A DNA stretch of 64,000 bases from JAJXWB01 sp046349215 (GCA_046349215.1 JAXMCV010000004.1:1-64000), one strand, 5' to 3'. Shown: positions 1 to 8,304, counted from the stretch's first letter. Notes: a model not told the origin generated them from the sequence alone. Program-made: numbers and translations.

Positions 1-206
1 GCCGGCGTCGGATCGTAGACATGCGCGTCGCCATCGGGGCCGACGATGCTGGCGACATCGACCCGATCGCCGCCCACCTCGCGCACGAAATCCGCGAGGA
101 TCGTGAAGGTCGCCACGACGGGAATCCTTTGCGGCTGGCCAAGGGCCGGACCAGCTGCCGAAAGCGCGGCGACCGAAGCCAGAAATGCGCGACGTGTGGT
201 CATCAT
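1..206 (-). CDS. Zinc/metal ABC transporter substrate-binding protein, N-terminal part (cut by window edge)
   Basis: Only the first ~68 residues are present; the rest lies beyond base 1. The protein begins MMTTRRAFLASVAALSAAG, an export signal with a twin arginine, and continues into a mature region ending GPDGDAHVYDPTPA. That stretch, with its metal-ligand histidine, is typical of cluster-9 (ZnuA/AztC/MntC type) periplasmic metal-binding proteins. The ATG overlaps the permease stop codon (ATGA), so the two are translationally coupled in an order ATPase-permease-binding protein. The metal is most likely zinc, given the His-rich leader gene and Zur-like site at the head of the operon. Manganese cannot be excluded from this fragment. 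Confidence 0.88.
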   Translation of the reverse strand, partial: MMTTRRAFLASVAALSAAGPALGQPQRIPVVATFTILADFVREVGGDRVDVASIVGPDGDAHVYDPTP

Positions 207-1069
207 CCCTCCAGATGCCGGCGCTTCGGGGAATTGCGCAGGATGCCGCCGGCCGGCCCGAACACGAGCGAGGCGGCGTAGAGCGCGCCGGCCGCCAGAA
301 CAATCGACGGGCCGGACGGCAGGCCGAACGCATAGGAGGCGACGAGGCCCGAGTAGGCCGAAATCATCGCGAGGGCTGCGGCGATACCGATCGTCAGGTC
401 GAGGCGGCGCGTCCACAACCGCGCGGCGGCGGCCGGCAGCATCATCAGGCCGACGGACATCAGCGTGCCGAGCGCGTGGAAGCCGGCCACCAGATTGAGC
501 GCCAGCAGCGCCAGAAACACGAGCTGCGTGAACGCGCCCGCGCCGCTCGTCGCCGCCATGAAGGACGGATCGAGCGTCTCCAGCACGAGCGGGCGATAGA
601 GGAAGGCGAAGGCGATCAGCGTCGTCGTCGCGATGGCCGAAAGCAGGAGCAGGGTCTGGTCGTCCAGAGCGAGCACGTTGCCGAACAGGACATGCAGGAG
701 GTCGACGTTCGAGCCGCGCAGCGAGACGAGCGTGACGCCGAGCGCCAGCGACACGAGGTAGAGGCCGGCGAGGGAGGCGTCCTCGCGCAGGATCGTCACG
801 CGCGCCACGACGCCGGACAAGAGCGCGACGGCAAAGCCCGCGGCCAGGCCCCCCAGCGTCATGGCCGGCAGCGACAGGCCGGCCGCAAGATAGCCGAGCG
901 CTGCGCCCGGCAGGATCGCATGGGCCATCGCGTCGCCCGACAGCGCCATGCGCCGCAGGATGAGGAACACGCCGATCGGCGCGCCCGCCAGCGCCAGCGC
1001 CAGCGCGCCAACCAGCGCGCGCCGCATGAATTCGAAATCGGCGAAGGGCGCGATCAGCAGGTCGTGCAT
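203..1069 (-). CDS. Zinc/metal ABC transporter permease (AztB/ZnuB family)
   Basis: This 288-aa inner-membrane permease has about eight hydrophobic segments and no other domains. The stretch around residues 35-50 (LILRRMALSGDAMAHAILPG) is the conserved ABC-3 family cytoplasmic loop that contacts the ATPase. I chose the ATG at 1069, 6 bases after the ATPase stop; a longer open frame upstream is only read-through of GC-rich DNA. Its stop overlaps the start of the binding protein. ATPase-permease-binding protein in one operon is the usual layout of zinc importers. The Azt subfamily is my best guess from overall resemblance, and no substrate residues can be read from the permease itself. Confidence 0.93.
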   Translation of the reverse strand: MHDLLIAPFADFEFMRRALVGALALALAGAPIGVFLILRRMALSGDAMAHAILPGAALGYLAAGLSLPAMTLGGLAAGFAVALLSGVVARVTILREDASLAGLYLVSLALGVTLVSLRGSNVDLLHVLFGNVLALDDQTLLLLSAIATTTLIAFAFLYRPLVLETLDPSFMAATSGAGAFTQLVFLALLALNLVAGFHALGTLMSVGLMMLPAAAARLWTRRLDLTIGIAAALAMISAYSGLVASYAFGLPSGPSIVLAAGALYAASLVFGPAGGILRNSPKRRHLEG

Positions 1070-1074
1070 GTCGA

Positions 1075-1827
1075 TCACGCCGCCCGTTCGCAATCGGCCG
1101 CCGTCTCGTCGAAGGCCTCGCTCATCGCGCGCGCGCGGGCGAGATTCTCCTGCGAAAGCGCCTCGCTCGTCTGCCCCCAGGCCACGCATTCGCGCGCCAT
1201 GAGCAGCGCGCGCGGAAAATGTTCGCGCACGACGGCGAAATCGTGCAGCACGGCCACGATCGTGCGGCCCTCGAAATGCCATCGCGCCATGAGCGCCAGC
1301 AGGTCGCCGAGCGTCCGCTCGTCGACCGCGGAAAACGGTTCGTCCAGCAGGATGACGCGCGCATCCTGCGCCATCAGGCGCGCGAACATCATGCGTTGCG
1401 TCTGTCCGCCCGACAGCGCGCCGATCTGCCGGCGCTCGAAGCCCTCGAGCCCGACAGCCGATAGCGCTTCCTGCGCGGCCTTGCGATCGGCCGACGAGAC
1501 GCATCCGAACAGGCCGCTGCGGCGGATGCGGCCGAGCGCCACGAAATCGAACACGTCGATCGGAAACGTGCGATCGATCTCGGCGGCCTGCGGCAGGTAG
1601 CCGATATCGCGCGGCGCCAACCCGCCGCGGTCGATCCGCCCGCCGAGCGGCTTCAGCGCGCCCGACATCGCCTTGATGAGCGTCGACTTGCCGGCGCCGT
1701 TGGGGCCGCAGACCGCCGTGAGCGACCCGGGTTCGAAAACGCCGGTCAGGTGATGCACCGCCGGATGGCCGTCATAGCCGAGCGTCAGATCGGAAAGGGC
1801 GAGGGCGCCGCTCAATGCACAGCCCAC
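1075..1827 (-). CDS. Zinc/metal ABC transporter ATP-binding protein (AztA/ZnuC family)
   Basis: This 250-aa cytoplasmic ATPase would power the metal importer encoded downstream. Walker A GPNGAGKST is at residues 41-49, the signature LSGGQ at 138-142, Walker B VILLDEP at 158-164 and the switch histidine near 195. The sequence GYLPQAAEIDRTFPI around 76-90 is the Q-loop region usual in ZnuC/MntB-type ATPases. The gene overlaps the end of the preceding His-rich peptide gene by 16 bases and is followed 5 bases later by the permease, so a single transcript is likely. Family assignment is firm; Azt rather than Znu is tentative. Confidence 0.93.
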   Translation of the reverse strand: MGCALSGALALSDLTLGYDGHPAVHHLTGVFEPGSLTAVCGPNGAGKSTLIKAMSGALKPLGGRIDRGGLAPRDIGYLPQAAEIDRTFPIDVFDFVALGRIRRSGLFGCVSSADRKAAQEALSAVGLEGFERRQIGALSGGQTQRMMFARLMAQDARVILLDEPFSAVDERTLGDLLALMARWHFEGRTIVAVLHDFAVVREHFPRALLMARECVAWGQTSEALSQENLARARAMSEAFDETAADCERAA

Positions 1828-2024
1828 CAGGTTGCGGCCCAGATCGCCGCCGAGAGCAGCAGCGCGCCAGCGAGCCGCTGGGCCGCCGACAGGCGCAGCA
1901 CTGAAAAGGCCGGCGATACGAGGTCAGGATCGTGCGCGTGGCCGTGCGGGTCGCCATGCCCGTGGTCATGGCCATGGGCGTGGCGACCGGAATGGACGTG
2001 GTCGTGATGCGTGTGCGCGCTCAT
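1812..2024 (-). CDS. Small His-rich membrane peptide heading the zinc importer operon
   Basis: A 70-residue product beginning MSAHTHHDHVHSGRHAHGHD. About 13 of the first 31 residues are histidines, followed by a short linker and one C-terminal hydrophobic segment (LAGALLLSAAIWAATWWAV). It looks like a membrane-anchored metal-binding peptide. It overlaps the ATPase gene by 16 bases and is the first gene of the importer operon. The ATG at 2024 was chosen because it directly precedes the His-rich run; an upstream start at 2060 would place the Zur-like site inside the coding region. The function (zinc buffering or loading of the importer) is inferred. I do not recognise a named family. Confidence 0.75.
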   Translation of the reverse strand: MSAHTHHDHVHSGRHAHGHDHGHGDPHGHAHDPDLVSPAFSVLRLSAAQRLAGALLLSAAIWAATWWAVH

Positions 2025-2028
2025 GAAC

Positions 2029-2046
2029 GTAACAATATAACATAAC
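2029..2046 (-). promoter_or_regulatory. Candidate Zur-type operator
   Basis: An 18-base A/T-rich imperfect inverted repeat (minus strand GTTATGTTATATTGTTAC) stands out in GC-rich DNA. It resembles the TGTTATA-type half sites of alphaproteobacterial Zur boxes. It lies 5 bases upstream of the His-rich peptide ATG, where a bound repressor would block the whole zinc importer operon. The right half is imperfect, so this is a candidate only. Confidence 0.55.
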
Positions 2047-2193
2047 CCGATGCTTGCCAACGCGGCATTGCTGGACAGAATTGTTGGACAATCCTGAAGA
2101 TTCGTCGCAGCATCGATTTCGATCGAAGGGTTCGGACGCGGCTGTCACAGGGAGCGGCGGCGCGTCGATCGTGCGAACAAGAAAGAATTTCCG

Positions 2194-3402
2194 ATGCTCT
2201 ATCCCATGTCGCCACGCGTGTCGGAGCTGAAGCGCCAGCTCGAAAAATTCATGGACCTTCACATCTATCCGAACGAGGAGCGCTTTTACCGCGAGGCCGA
2301 GGAGCTCGGACCCTGGAAGGTCTATCCTTTGGTCGAGGAGTTGAAGCCGATGGCCAGGGCCGAAGGCCTCTGGAACCTGTTCCTGCCCGAGAGCCATCGC
2401 GGCGCCGGCCTCACCAATCTCGAATACGCCTCGCTCTGCGAAGTGATGGGCCGCTCGCATCTGGCGCCGGAAGTCTTCAACTGCAACGCGCCCGACACCG
2501 GCAATATGGAGGTGCTCGAGCGCTATGGCTCGGAAGCGGACAAGAAGCGCTGGCTCGAGCCGTTGCTGGCGGGCGAGATGCGCTCCTGTTTCGCCATGAC
2601 GGAGCCCGCCGTCGCCTCGTCCGACGCCACCAACATCGAAAGCTCGATCGTCCGTGACGGCGACCATTACGTCATCAACGGGCGCAAGTGGTACACGACC
2701 AACGCCACCGACCCGCGCTGCAAGATCTGCATCTTCATGGGCAAGAGCGACCCGGACAATCCGAACCGCCACAAGCAGCAGTCGATGATCCTCGTGCCGA
2801 TGGACACGCCCGGCGTGAAGGTGCTCCGTCCCTTGCCCGTGTTCGGCTTCTACGGCGTACCGGATCGCGCATCCGAAGTTCTGTTCGAGAACGTCCGCGT
2901 GCCCGCCGCCAACATGCTGCTCGGCGAAGGCCGCGGCTTCGAGATCGCGCAGGGGCGCCTCGGCCCCGGCCGCATACATCATTGCATGCGCCTGATTGGC
3001 CTCGCCGAGCGGACGCTCGAAAAGATGTGCCGCCGCGCGGCCTCGCGCGTCGCTTTCGGCAAGGCGGTGTCCGAACAGACGGTGACGCAGGAGCGCATTG
3101 CGGAAGCCCGCATCATGATCGAGCAGGCGCGCCTGCTGACGCTGAACGCAGCCCATGCCATGGACACGGTCGGCAACAAGGTGGCGAAGGCAGAGATCGC
3201 CATGATCAAGGTCGCCGTGCCCAACATGGCCTGCCAGATCATCGACTGGGCGATCCAGGCGCATGGCGGCGGCGGCACAGGCAACGATTTCGGCCTGACG
3301 CAGGCCTACGCGACCGCGCGCCTGCTGCGCCTCGCCGACGGTCCGGACGAAGTCCACCGCAACCAGCTCGCGCGTATGGAGCTGAAGAAATATTCGAACT
3401 GA
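2194..3402 (+). CDS. Acyl-CoA dehydrogenase, ACAD10/11-like
   Basis: A 402-aa FAD-dependent acyl-CoA dehydrogenase, the first step of a beta-oxidation-type cycle, expected in the cytoplasm. Domains run N-terminal helical (1-130), middle beta (FAMTEPAVASSDATNIES around 137-155, the FAD/substrate motif) and C-terminal helical (GRGFEIAQGRLGPGRIHH onward). The position of the catalytic base near the C-terminus reads LADGPDEVH with Asp382, instead of the Glu of short-chain enzymes. Asp there is characteristic of the ACAD10/ACAD11-like group, which prefers long or unusual acyl chains. An internal Met (residue 5, MSPRV) is an alternative start. A HAD hydrolase resembling the N-terminal part of ACAD10 is encoded 3.6 kb away (7032). 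Confidence 0.93.
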   Translation: MLYPMSPRVSELKRQLEKFMDLHIYPNEERFYREAEELGPWKVYPLVEELKPMARAEGLWNLFLPESHRGAGLTNLEYASLCEVMGRSHLAPEVFNCNAPDTGNMEVLERYGSEADKKRWLEPLLAGEMRSCFAMTEPAVASSDATNIESSIVRDGDHYVINGRKWYTTNATDPRCKICIFMGKSDPDNPNRHKQQSMILVPMDTPGVKVLRPLPVFGFYGVPDRASEVLFENVRVPAANMLLGEGRGFEIAQGRLGPGRIHHCMRLIGLAERTLEKMCRRAASRVAFGKAVSEQTVTQERIAEARIMIEQARLLTLNAAHAMDTVGNKVAKAEIAMIKVAVPNMACQIIDWAIQAHGGGGTGNDFGLTQAYATARLLRLADGPDEVHRNQLARMELKKYSN

Positions 3403-3443
3403 GCGGGCTGCTTCGGGCGGGGCGCGGGCGAACATCTGAGTGC

Positions 3444-3550
3444 GTCATGTCCGCGCTTGTCGCGGGCATCCACGCCGCGCCATTCCGCAAACTTTCGTCA
3501 GATGATCGAGTTCGTTCCGCGTGGATGGCCGGGACAAGCCCGGCCATGAC
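3444..3550. repeat. Intergenic palindromic repeat element (type A)
   Basis: A 107-base element whose two ends are imperfect inverted repeats of about 31 bases, each itself a small hairpin. The left end is GTCATGTCCGCGCTTGTC followed by GCGGGCATCCACG; the right end read on the other strand is GTCATGGCCGGGCTTGTC followed by CCGGCCATCCACG. Several differences keep the hairpins paired. This is the build of non-autonomous palindromic repeats common in alphaproteobacterial intergenic DNA. It sits between the convergent acyl-CoA dehydrogenase and flavin oxidoreductase genes. Confidence 0.75.
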
Positions 3551-3586
3551 GGCGAGATTCGAGTCCGCCATCGGTCGAAAGCAGAC

Positions 3587-4885
3587 CTACCGCGCCCTCC
3601 CGCGCAAATAGTCCTCCGCCGCCGCAATCCCCGTCTCCCACGCGCCATGCGCAGTCGAGAAGAAATGGCGCGAGCAGGCTTCGCCCGCAAAGAAGATGCG
3701 ATTGTCGACCGACGAAGCGAGCGCGGCGCGCGCGTCGGCATGGCCCGGCAGCGCGTGCGAATAACCGCCGCGCGCGAATTCATCCATGTCCCACCGCGTC
3801 GCGGTGATGAAGCGCAAATGCTTCTGCACGTCGGCGCCGAGCATGTCGGTCAACTGGCGGCGCGCCTCGGCCTCCATCGCGGCCACGCCTTCATGTTCGA
3901 GGCGCCGCGCGAAGGCGCCGCCGAGAAAGCCGGCGACAAGCGGCCGCCCGCGGGGAAAAATGTCGAAGCTGATGGTCTCGATGGAATCGATCGCGCCGTA
4001 GAGATGTCCTTCCGGCGCATCGAAGCCCCCGGTGATTTCGAAGAAGATCTTGTCGGCGAGACCGAGCGGCAGGCGCGCCGCCGCCTCGGTCTTCTCCGGC
4101 AAGGCCGGATGACACGCCAGCGCGCCGCCGGCGATCAGCGGCGTCGGCAGCGTGACGATGACGGCGCCCGTTTCGATCGTCCCGCGACTGGTTTCGACGC
4201 GCACACGTTTGCCGGAATGGTCGATCCTGTGCGCTACGCAACCGAAAGCGACCGGCAAATCCTTGCCTGCCGCCGCCAGCATCGCGCCATAGCCCTCGCG
4301 GATCGTCCAGTTGACGCCTGAATCCTCGTAGCGGCCGAGATCGACGACCGAGACGTTCTCGAGTTCCGTACCGTTGTAATAGGTCGAGATCGACTGGATC
4401 AGCGCGTTCCAGCGCCCGCCCGGCGGCAGGAAATCCGACGCGGGCCGATCCGCTCCGCCGCTTTCCGCCGCCTGTTCCAGCACGTCCCAGAAGGCTTCGG
4501 ACGCGGCGCGATATTCCGCCTGCTCGCGCTTCGGGAAATTGCGGCCGACGTGGCCGCCCCAGTTCGGCGTGCCCTCGTCCACCGTGAAACGGAGATCGCG
4601 CGCGACCTGCACCAGAACATTGCGGTCGGCCGAATGCAGCCATTCGCATCCGAGATCGATCACGTCGCCGGCAGCCGCAATCGTATGCGCGCGACCGCCG
4701 ATCCGGTCGCGCGCCTCGATCACGAGAGTCGCGGCGCCCGCGCTCATGAGGCGGCGCGCGGCCGCGACGCCGGCGGCGCCGGCACCGACCACGACAACTT
4801 CGACGTTGGAAGGCAAAGCGCTCAAGACAATGTGCTCGCCGGAACGTGGCGGCGCGCAGGCCGCACAAGCCGCATATAGTTCCAT
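3587..4885 (-). CDS. FAD-dependent amine oxidase-like oxidoreductase
   Basis: A ~432-aa flavoprotein of the flavin monoamine oxidase/polyamine oxidase superfamily. The N-terminal FAD dinucleotide-binding motif VVVVGAGAAG (about residues 30-39) is followed by IEARDRIGGRAHT, the typical GG-doublet region. The C-terminus carries RIFFAGEACSRHFFSTAHGAWETG, the second FAD contact seen in amine oxidases. The likely reaction is oxidative deamination, but the substrate cannot be read. The start is uncertain: ATG 4885 (MELYAAC) is used here, ATG 4915 is possible, and an alternative TTG about 20 codons downstream would place the FAD motif nearer the N-terminus, as is usual. No signal peptide is evident. 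Confidence 0.85.
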   Translation of the reverse strand: MELYAACAACAPPRSGEHIVLSALPSNVEVVVVGAGAAGVAAARRLMSAGAATLVIEARDRIGGRAHTIAAAGDVIDLGCEWLHSADRNVLVQVARDLRFTVDEGTPNWGGHVGRNFPKREQAEYRAASEAFWDVLEQAAESGGADRPASDFLPPGGRWNALIQSISTYYNGTELENVSVVDLGRYEDSGVNWTIREGYGAMLAAAGKDLPVAFGCVAHRIDHSGKRVRVETSRGTIETGAVIVTLPTPLIAGGALACHPALPEKTEAAARLPLGLADKIFFEITGGFDAPEGHLYGAIDSIETISFDIFPRGRPLVAGFLGGAFARRLEHEGVAAMEAEARRQLTDMLGADVQKHLRFITATRWDMDEFARGGYSHALPGHADARAALASSVDNRIFFAGEACSRHFFSTAHGAWETGIAAAEDYLRGRAR

Positions 4886-4937
4886 CGCGGCGCAGCGGCG
4901 ACCCGCTGCGCACACCCGCGAAAATGGACGACAGCCC

Positions 4938-6530
4938 CTATTTCTTCTGCGGCGGCCAGGAGTCGAACGGGTGGTACTGGAACATCCAGGTTTCCGTCAG
5001 GACTTCTTCGCCATTCTTGAGCACGAGACGCATCTCGACCGGATCGTCGCCTTCGACCGTCAGGTCGAATTGCGCGCGCCAGTGGCCCGGCACGTCGTCG
5101 GGCACGGGGTCGGTGAAGACATAGGAGAACGTGCCGCGCGAGGCCGAGAGATCGGCGACGGGGCGCACGCCCTTCGGCAGTTTCGCGAGCGGACCGCCGA
5201 GAAATTCCACCATGAACTTGCGTACGCCGCGCGGGCGCGGCAGGCCGGGCTGGCCGCCGTTGCCGAGCCGCGTCGCCACGCACCGCCCGAGTTTCGACGG
5301 GAAGGGTTCGTCGGCCTTCCAGTAGAGCTTGTAGGACAGGTTCACTTCCTTGCCCGGCCCGGTCTTTTCGTCGGGCACCCACATGGCGACGATATTGTCG
5401 TGGATCTCGTCGTCGGTCGGAATCTCGACCAGGTGAATCGCGCCCTTGCCCCACTTGCCTTTCGGCTCGACCCAGACGCTCGGACGACGGTCGTACATCA
5501 CGCCGTCCTGGTAATGGTCGAACGAGCGGTCGCGCTGCAGCAGGCCGAAGCCTTTCGGATCGTTGTCGCCGAAGGCCGACGCCATCACGCGCGTCGGATT
5601 GTTGAGCGGACGCCACAGATGTTCGCCGGTTCCCGTCCACATGGCGAGACCGTCGGAATCATGCACCTCCGGCCGCCAGTCGACGCCGTCGCCCTTTCGC
5701 GTTTCGGAGAACCAGTACATCGACGTCAGCGGCGCGAGGCCGAAACGGATGTAGTCCTTGCGCAGGTAGAGCGCGCAATCGATGTCCATGACGACCGCCT
5801 TGTCGCGCGTCATCAGGAAGCGATAGGCGCCGACGATGCCCGGCCCGTCGAGCAGCGCATGGATCGTCACCGTGCGGCCCTGCTCCGGGCCGATCCAGAA
5901 TTTCGTGAAGTCGGGGAATTCCTCCTCGCGACCCACCTGCCAGGTGTCGAGCGCGACGCCGCGCGCCGACAGGCCGTACTGGCGCAATTCGCCGATGGCG
6001 CGGAAATAGGAGGCGCCGAGAAACGCGACCCAGTCCTGCGTATGCCAGTCGAGCGGACCGTCCTTGGGCTCCTGGATCTTGAAGCCGGCGAAGCCGACGC
6101 CCTGCGGCAGCTTGCGCGCCGGCGAATCCGCCGGCATGTCGAAATAGGACTGGTCGTAGATGATCTCACGCGCCTGCCCGCCGTCGACGGCGTTGATCTG
6201 GATGCCCTTCCGGAAGAACTTGCCGAGGTGGAAGAAGCTGATCGGACTCTGCTGCGGGCCTTTCGCAAACAGCGCATATTCCGTCCTGAACCGAATCTTG
6301 CCCCATTCCTCGTAATTGAGCTGGTCCATGATCTCGGGCGAGGGTTTTGGCGGCGGCGTATAGGCGCCCTTCGACATTTCCTTCGCCTGCTCCTTCAGCA
6401 GGGCGAAGGAAAACGGCTTGGCCGGACCGAGCTTCAGTTGCGCGTCCTGCGCGACGGCCGGAACCACGCCGAGCGCGGCGGCAAAGCCCGCCGCCTTGAG
6501 GACGGTACGCCGGTCAAAATCGTCGGTCAT
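4938..6530 (-). CDS. Periplasmic glucan biosynthesis protein, MdoG family (OpgD/OpgG)
   Basis: A 530-aa protein matching the full length of MdoG-family proteins, which act in the periplasm in synthesis or branching of osmoregulated periplasmic glucans. It starts with a Tat-type signal (DRRTVLKAAGFAAALG, residues 6-21, cleavage near VPAVAQD), a feature of OpgD rather than OpgG. Family-typical segments are visible, such as GVGFAGFKIQ and DWVAFLGASYFRAIG near 145-180, RFGLAPLTSMYWFSE near 270 and a C-terminal Ig-like region ending TWMFQYHPFDSWPP. No glucosyltransferase (mdoH-like) gene is adjacent. Export and family are solid; OpgD versus OpgG is not settled. Confidence 0.92.
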   Translation of the reverse strand: MTDDFDRRTVLKAAGFAAALGVVPAVAQDAQLKLGPAKPFSFALLKEQAKEMSKGAYTPPPKPSPEIMDQLNYEEWGKIRFRTEYALFAKGPQQSPISFFHLGKFFRKGIQINAVDGGQAREIIYDQSYFDMPADSPARKLPQGVGFAGFKIQEPKDGPLDWHTQDWVAFLGASYFRAIGELRQYGLSARGVALDTWQVGREEEFPDFTKFWIGPEQGRTVTIHALLDGPGIVGAYRFLMTRDKAVVMDIDCALYLRKDYIRFGLAPLTSMYWFSETRKGDGVDWRPEVHDSDGLAMWTGTGEHLWRPLNNPTRVMASAFGDNDPKGFGLLQRDRSFDHYQDGVMYDRRPSVWVEPKGKWGKGAIHLVEIPTDDEIHDNIVAMWVPDEKTGPGKEVNLSYKLYWKADEPFPSKLGRCVATRLGNGGQPGLPRPRGVRKFMVEFLGGPLAKLPKGVRPVADLSASRGTFSYVFTDPVPDDVPGHWRAQFDLTVEGDDPVEMRLVLKNGEEVLTETWMFQYHPFDSWPPQKK

Positions 6531-6638
6531 GAATACTCCCTGTCGCGAATCGTTCGAGGGAAACAGAGCGCAGAAACGGTATCGGCGCTTCGAGACGTGT
6601 CAAATGACGGCATGGCCGGCCTGCGACGCGTCGTCCCG

Positions 6639-6881
6639 TCAGCTCATGCCGAGCGCCGACATGTAGATGTCGAGGATTTCCTCTTCCTCGCGCCGCTTGT
6701 TGTGGTCCTGGCGGCGCATCGAGACGATCTTGCGCATCACCTTGACGTCGTAGCCGGTGCCCTTGGCCTCGGCATAGACATCCTTGATGTCCTCGGCCAG
6801 CGCGCGCTTTTCCTCCTCGAGCCGCTCGATGCGCTCGATGAAGGCCTTCAGATGGCCGGAATCGATGGAATTACTCGCCAT
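6639..6881 (-). CDS. gapR: GapR-like nucleoid-associated protein (DUF2312)
   Basis: An 80-aa protein covering the whole DUF2312 domain. Characteristic stretches are LKAFIERIERLEEEKRAL, EDIKDVYAEAKGTGYDVK and the C-terminal EEEEILDIYMSALGM. In Caulobacter the family member GapR is a dimeric/tetrameric DNA-clamping protein that binds overtwisted AT-rich DNA ahead of replication and transcription. The long charged helices fit that coiled-coil clamp. The gene stands alone between the glucan gene and the HAD hydrolase. The assignment rests on the domain; function here is carried over from Caulobacter. Confidence 0.9.
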   Translation of the reverse strand: MASNSIDSGHLKAFIERIERLEEEKRALAEDIKDVYAEAKGTGYDVKVMRKIVSMRRQDHNKRREEEEILDIYMSALGMS

Positions 6882-7031
6882 GGCGCGCCTTCGTGTCTCT
6901 GGATCGGCCGGAACGGATGCGACGATGCGGGCGCAAGGTCAAGCGCCGCAGCGGCCTAATCCCCGTTTTCCAGAAGCCGCGCTCGATTCCCGCGGATTTT
7001 GCCTGTAGAGACGGGCGCTCACGGGAGTAAA

Positions 7032-7661
7032 ATGATGATAGAGGCGGTGATCTGGGATTTCGGCGGCGTCATCACGACCAGCCCCTTCGAGGCCTTCGCT
7101 CGGTTCGAGAAGGAACGCGGCCTGCCTAAGGACCTGATCCGCACCATCAACGCCACCAATCATCTGGAAAACGCCTGGGCGAAATTCGAGCGCGCCGAGG
7201 TCACGCACGCGCAATTCGACGAATTGTTCGCCGCCGAAGCCGCCGCGCTCGGACATGTCGTCCGTGGCGGCGATGTCCTGCCGCTGCTCGCCGGCCTTCC
7301 CCGCCCCGAAATGGTCGAGGCCTTGCGACGCATTCATGCGCGCATGAAAACCGGTTGCATCACCAATAACCTGCCGGCCAAGCAATCCGGCGCCATGTCC
7401 GGCATGTACAAGAAGGACATCATGGCGATGTTCCATCATGTCATCGAAAGCGCCAAGATCGGCCTGCGCAAGCCCGACCCGCGCATCTATCACATGATGG
7501 TCGACGCGCTGCAGGTAGATCCGGCCAGATGCGTCTATCTTGACGATCTCGGCGTCAACCTGAAGCCGGCGCGCGACATGGGCATGAAGACGATCAAGGT
7601 CGTCGATCCCGCCAAGGCCCTCGACGAACTCGAGGGCCACGTCGGCTTCGCCTTGCGGTGA
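7032..7661 (+). CDS. HAD-family hydrolase, ACAD10/epoxide-hydrolase N-domain type
   Basis: A 209-aa HAD-superfamily protein. Motif I is VIWDFGGVITT with the nucleophile Asp9; the second Asp of the usual DxD is replaced by Gly, as in the ACAD10 and soluble epoxide hydrolase N-domain group. Motif II is in GCITNNLP (near 115-122), the motif III Lys in GLRKPDPRIYHMM, and motif IV in CVYLDDLGVNLKPA. The ATG at 7032 is preceded by GGGAG; the next codon is also ATG (7035), with better spacing. The substrate is unknown. An ACAD10/11-like acyl-CoA dehydrogenase is encoded at 2194, which may hint at a shared lipid pathway, but the genes are not in one operon. Confidence 0.87.
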   Translation: MMIEAVIWDFGGVITTSPFEAFARFEKERGLPKDLIRTINATNHLENAWAKFERAEVTHAQFDELFAAEAAALGHVVRGGDVLPLLAGLPRPEMVEALRRIHARMKTGCITNNLPAKQSGAMSGMYKKDIMAMFHHVIESAKIGLRKPDPRIYHMMVDALQVDPARCVYLDDLGVNLKPARDMGMKTIKVVDPAKALDELEGHVGFALR

Positions 7662-7681
7662 GCGAGCGGCGTTCCGTTCGC

Positions 7682-7813
7682 TGTCATTCCCGCGTAAGCG
7701 GGAATCCAGTTCCCCGACGTTCAGAACCTCGATGCGCTTGTCCGCCGAAGCGGATACATCGGCGAACTTCGTCGAGAGCGGGGAACTGGATGCCCGCTTT
7801 CGCGGGCATGACA
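7682..7813. repeat. Intergenic palindromic repeat element (type B)
   Basis: A 132-base element with terminal inverted repeats of 34 bases differing at about three positions. The left end begins TGTCATTCCCGCGTAAGC, and the right end read on the other strand begins TGTCATGCCCGCGAAAGC; both continue into an ATCCAGTTCCCC tail. Each end folds as a CCCGC/GCGGG hairpin. The same family occurs at 40650-40742. It lies between the convergent HAD and MAPEG genes and is probably a non-mobilised palindromic repeat or small MITE. Confidence 0.82.
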
Positions 7814-7827
7814 GCACTGGTTGCTTC

Positions 7828-8214
7828 TCAGAATAGCTGAACGAGGATCATCAGAAGGCCGGCGATCGAGACGGCCCAGACGCCTGTCCGCAGCCACGGC
7901 ACGCCGATCCAGTAGACCGGCGCATAGGCGAGGCGGCCCCAGAAGAACAATTGCGCGCCGAGCGCCGTGGTCGCGTTCGTCTTGCCGGAGACCTGTGCGA
8001 CGAGCACGAGCGCGGCGAACAGCACGAGGCTTTCCAGGAGATTGCGGTGCGCGCGAACGGCGCGTCCGGCGAAGCCCGTCAGCTCGGGCATTCCTTCCCG
8101 GTTTCCGGCAAGCGGCGGAAGCCCGACCTGCAATTGCGCGCCGATGGCGGCGACGACCATCTGCGCGAGCGCCAGCGCGCACGACCAGACGAGCAGTTTC
8201 AATTCGATCGACAT
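7828..8214 (-). CDS. MAPEG-family integral membrane protein
   Basis: A 128-aa protein with four hydrophobic segments, matching the size and topology of MAPEG proteins (membrane-associated eicosanoid/glutathione metabolism). The stretch FAGRAVRAHRNLLESLVLFAALV (about residues 47-70) carries the conserved RAxRNxxE pattern of the family. Bacterial members are mostly uncharacterised and often lack proven glutathione transferase activity. The ATG at 8214 has a purine-rich run (GGGGAGGGG on the minus strand) upstream. It stands alone between a repeat element and galE. Confidence 0.85.
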   Translation of the reverse strand: MSIELKLLVWSCALALAQMVVAAIGAQLQVGLPPLAGNREGMPELTGFAGRAVRAHRNLLESLVLFAALVLVAQVSGKTNATTALGAQLFFWGRLAYAPVYWIGVPWLRTGVWAVSIAGLLMILVQLF

Positions 8215-8304
8215 GCGCCCCTCCCCGCGCGGCCTTGATCCCGGCCGCCTGCAGAGCAGTCTGGAGCGCGCCGCTCTCCCGTCAAGTGCGGGGCCGGAGG
8301 AAGC

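Noticed and set aside
1966..3435. 489-codon open frame on the minus strand
   Set aside because: It is antisense to the acyl-CoA dehydrogenase, whose full-length motifs are clear. The composition is typical of a shadow frame.
4539..6959. 806-codon open frame on the plus strand
   Set aside because: It runs antisense to the MdoG-family gene and gapR. Its product is Arg/Ala/His-rich with no domain; it is a GC-rich antisense shadow.
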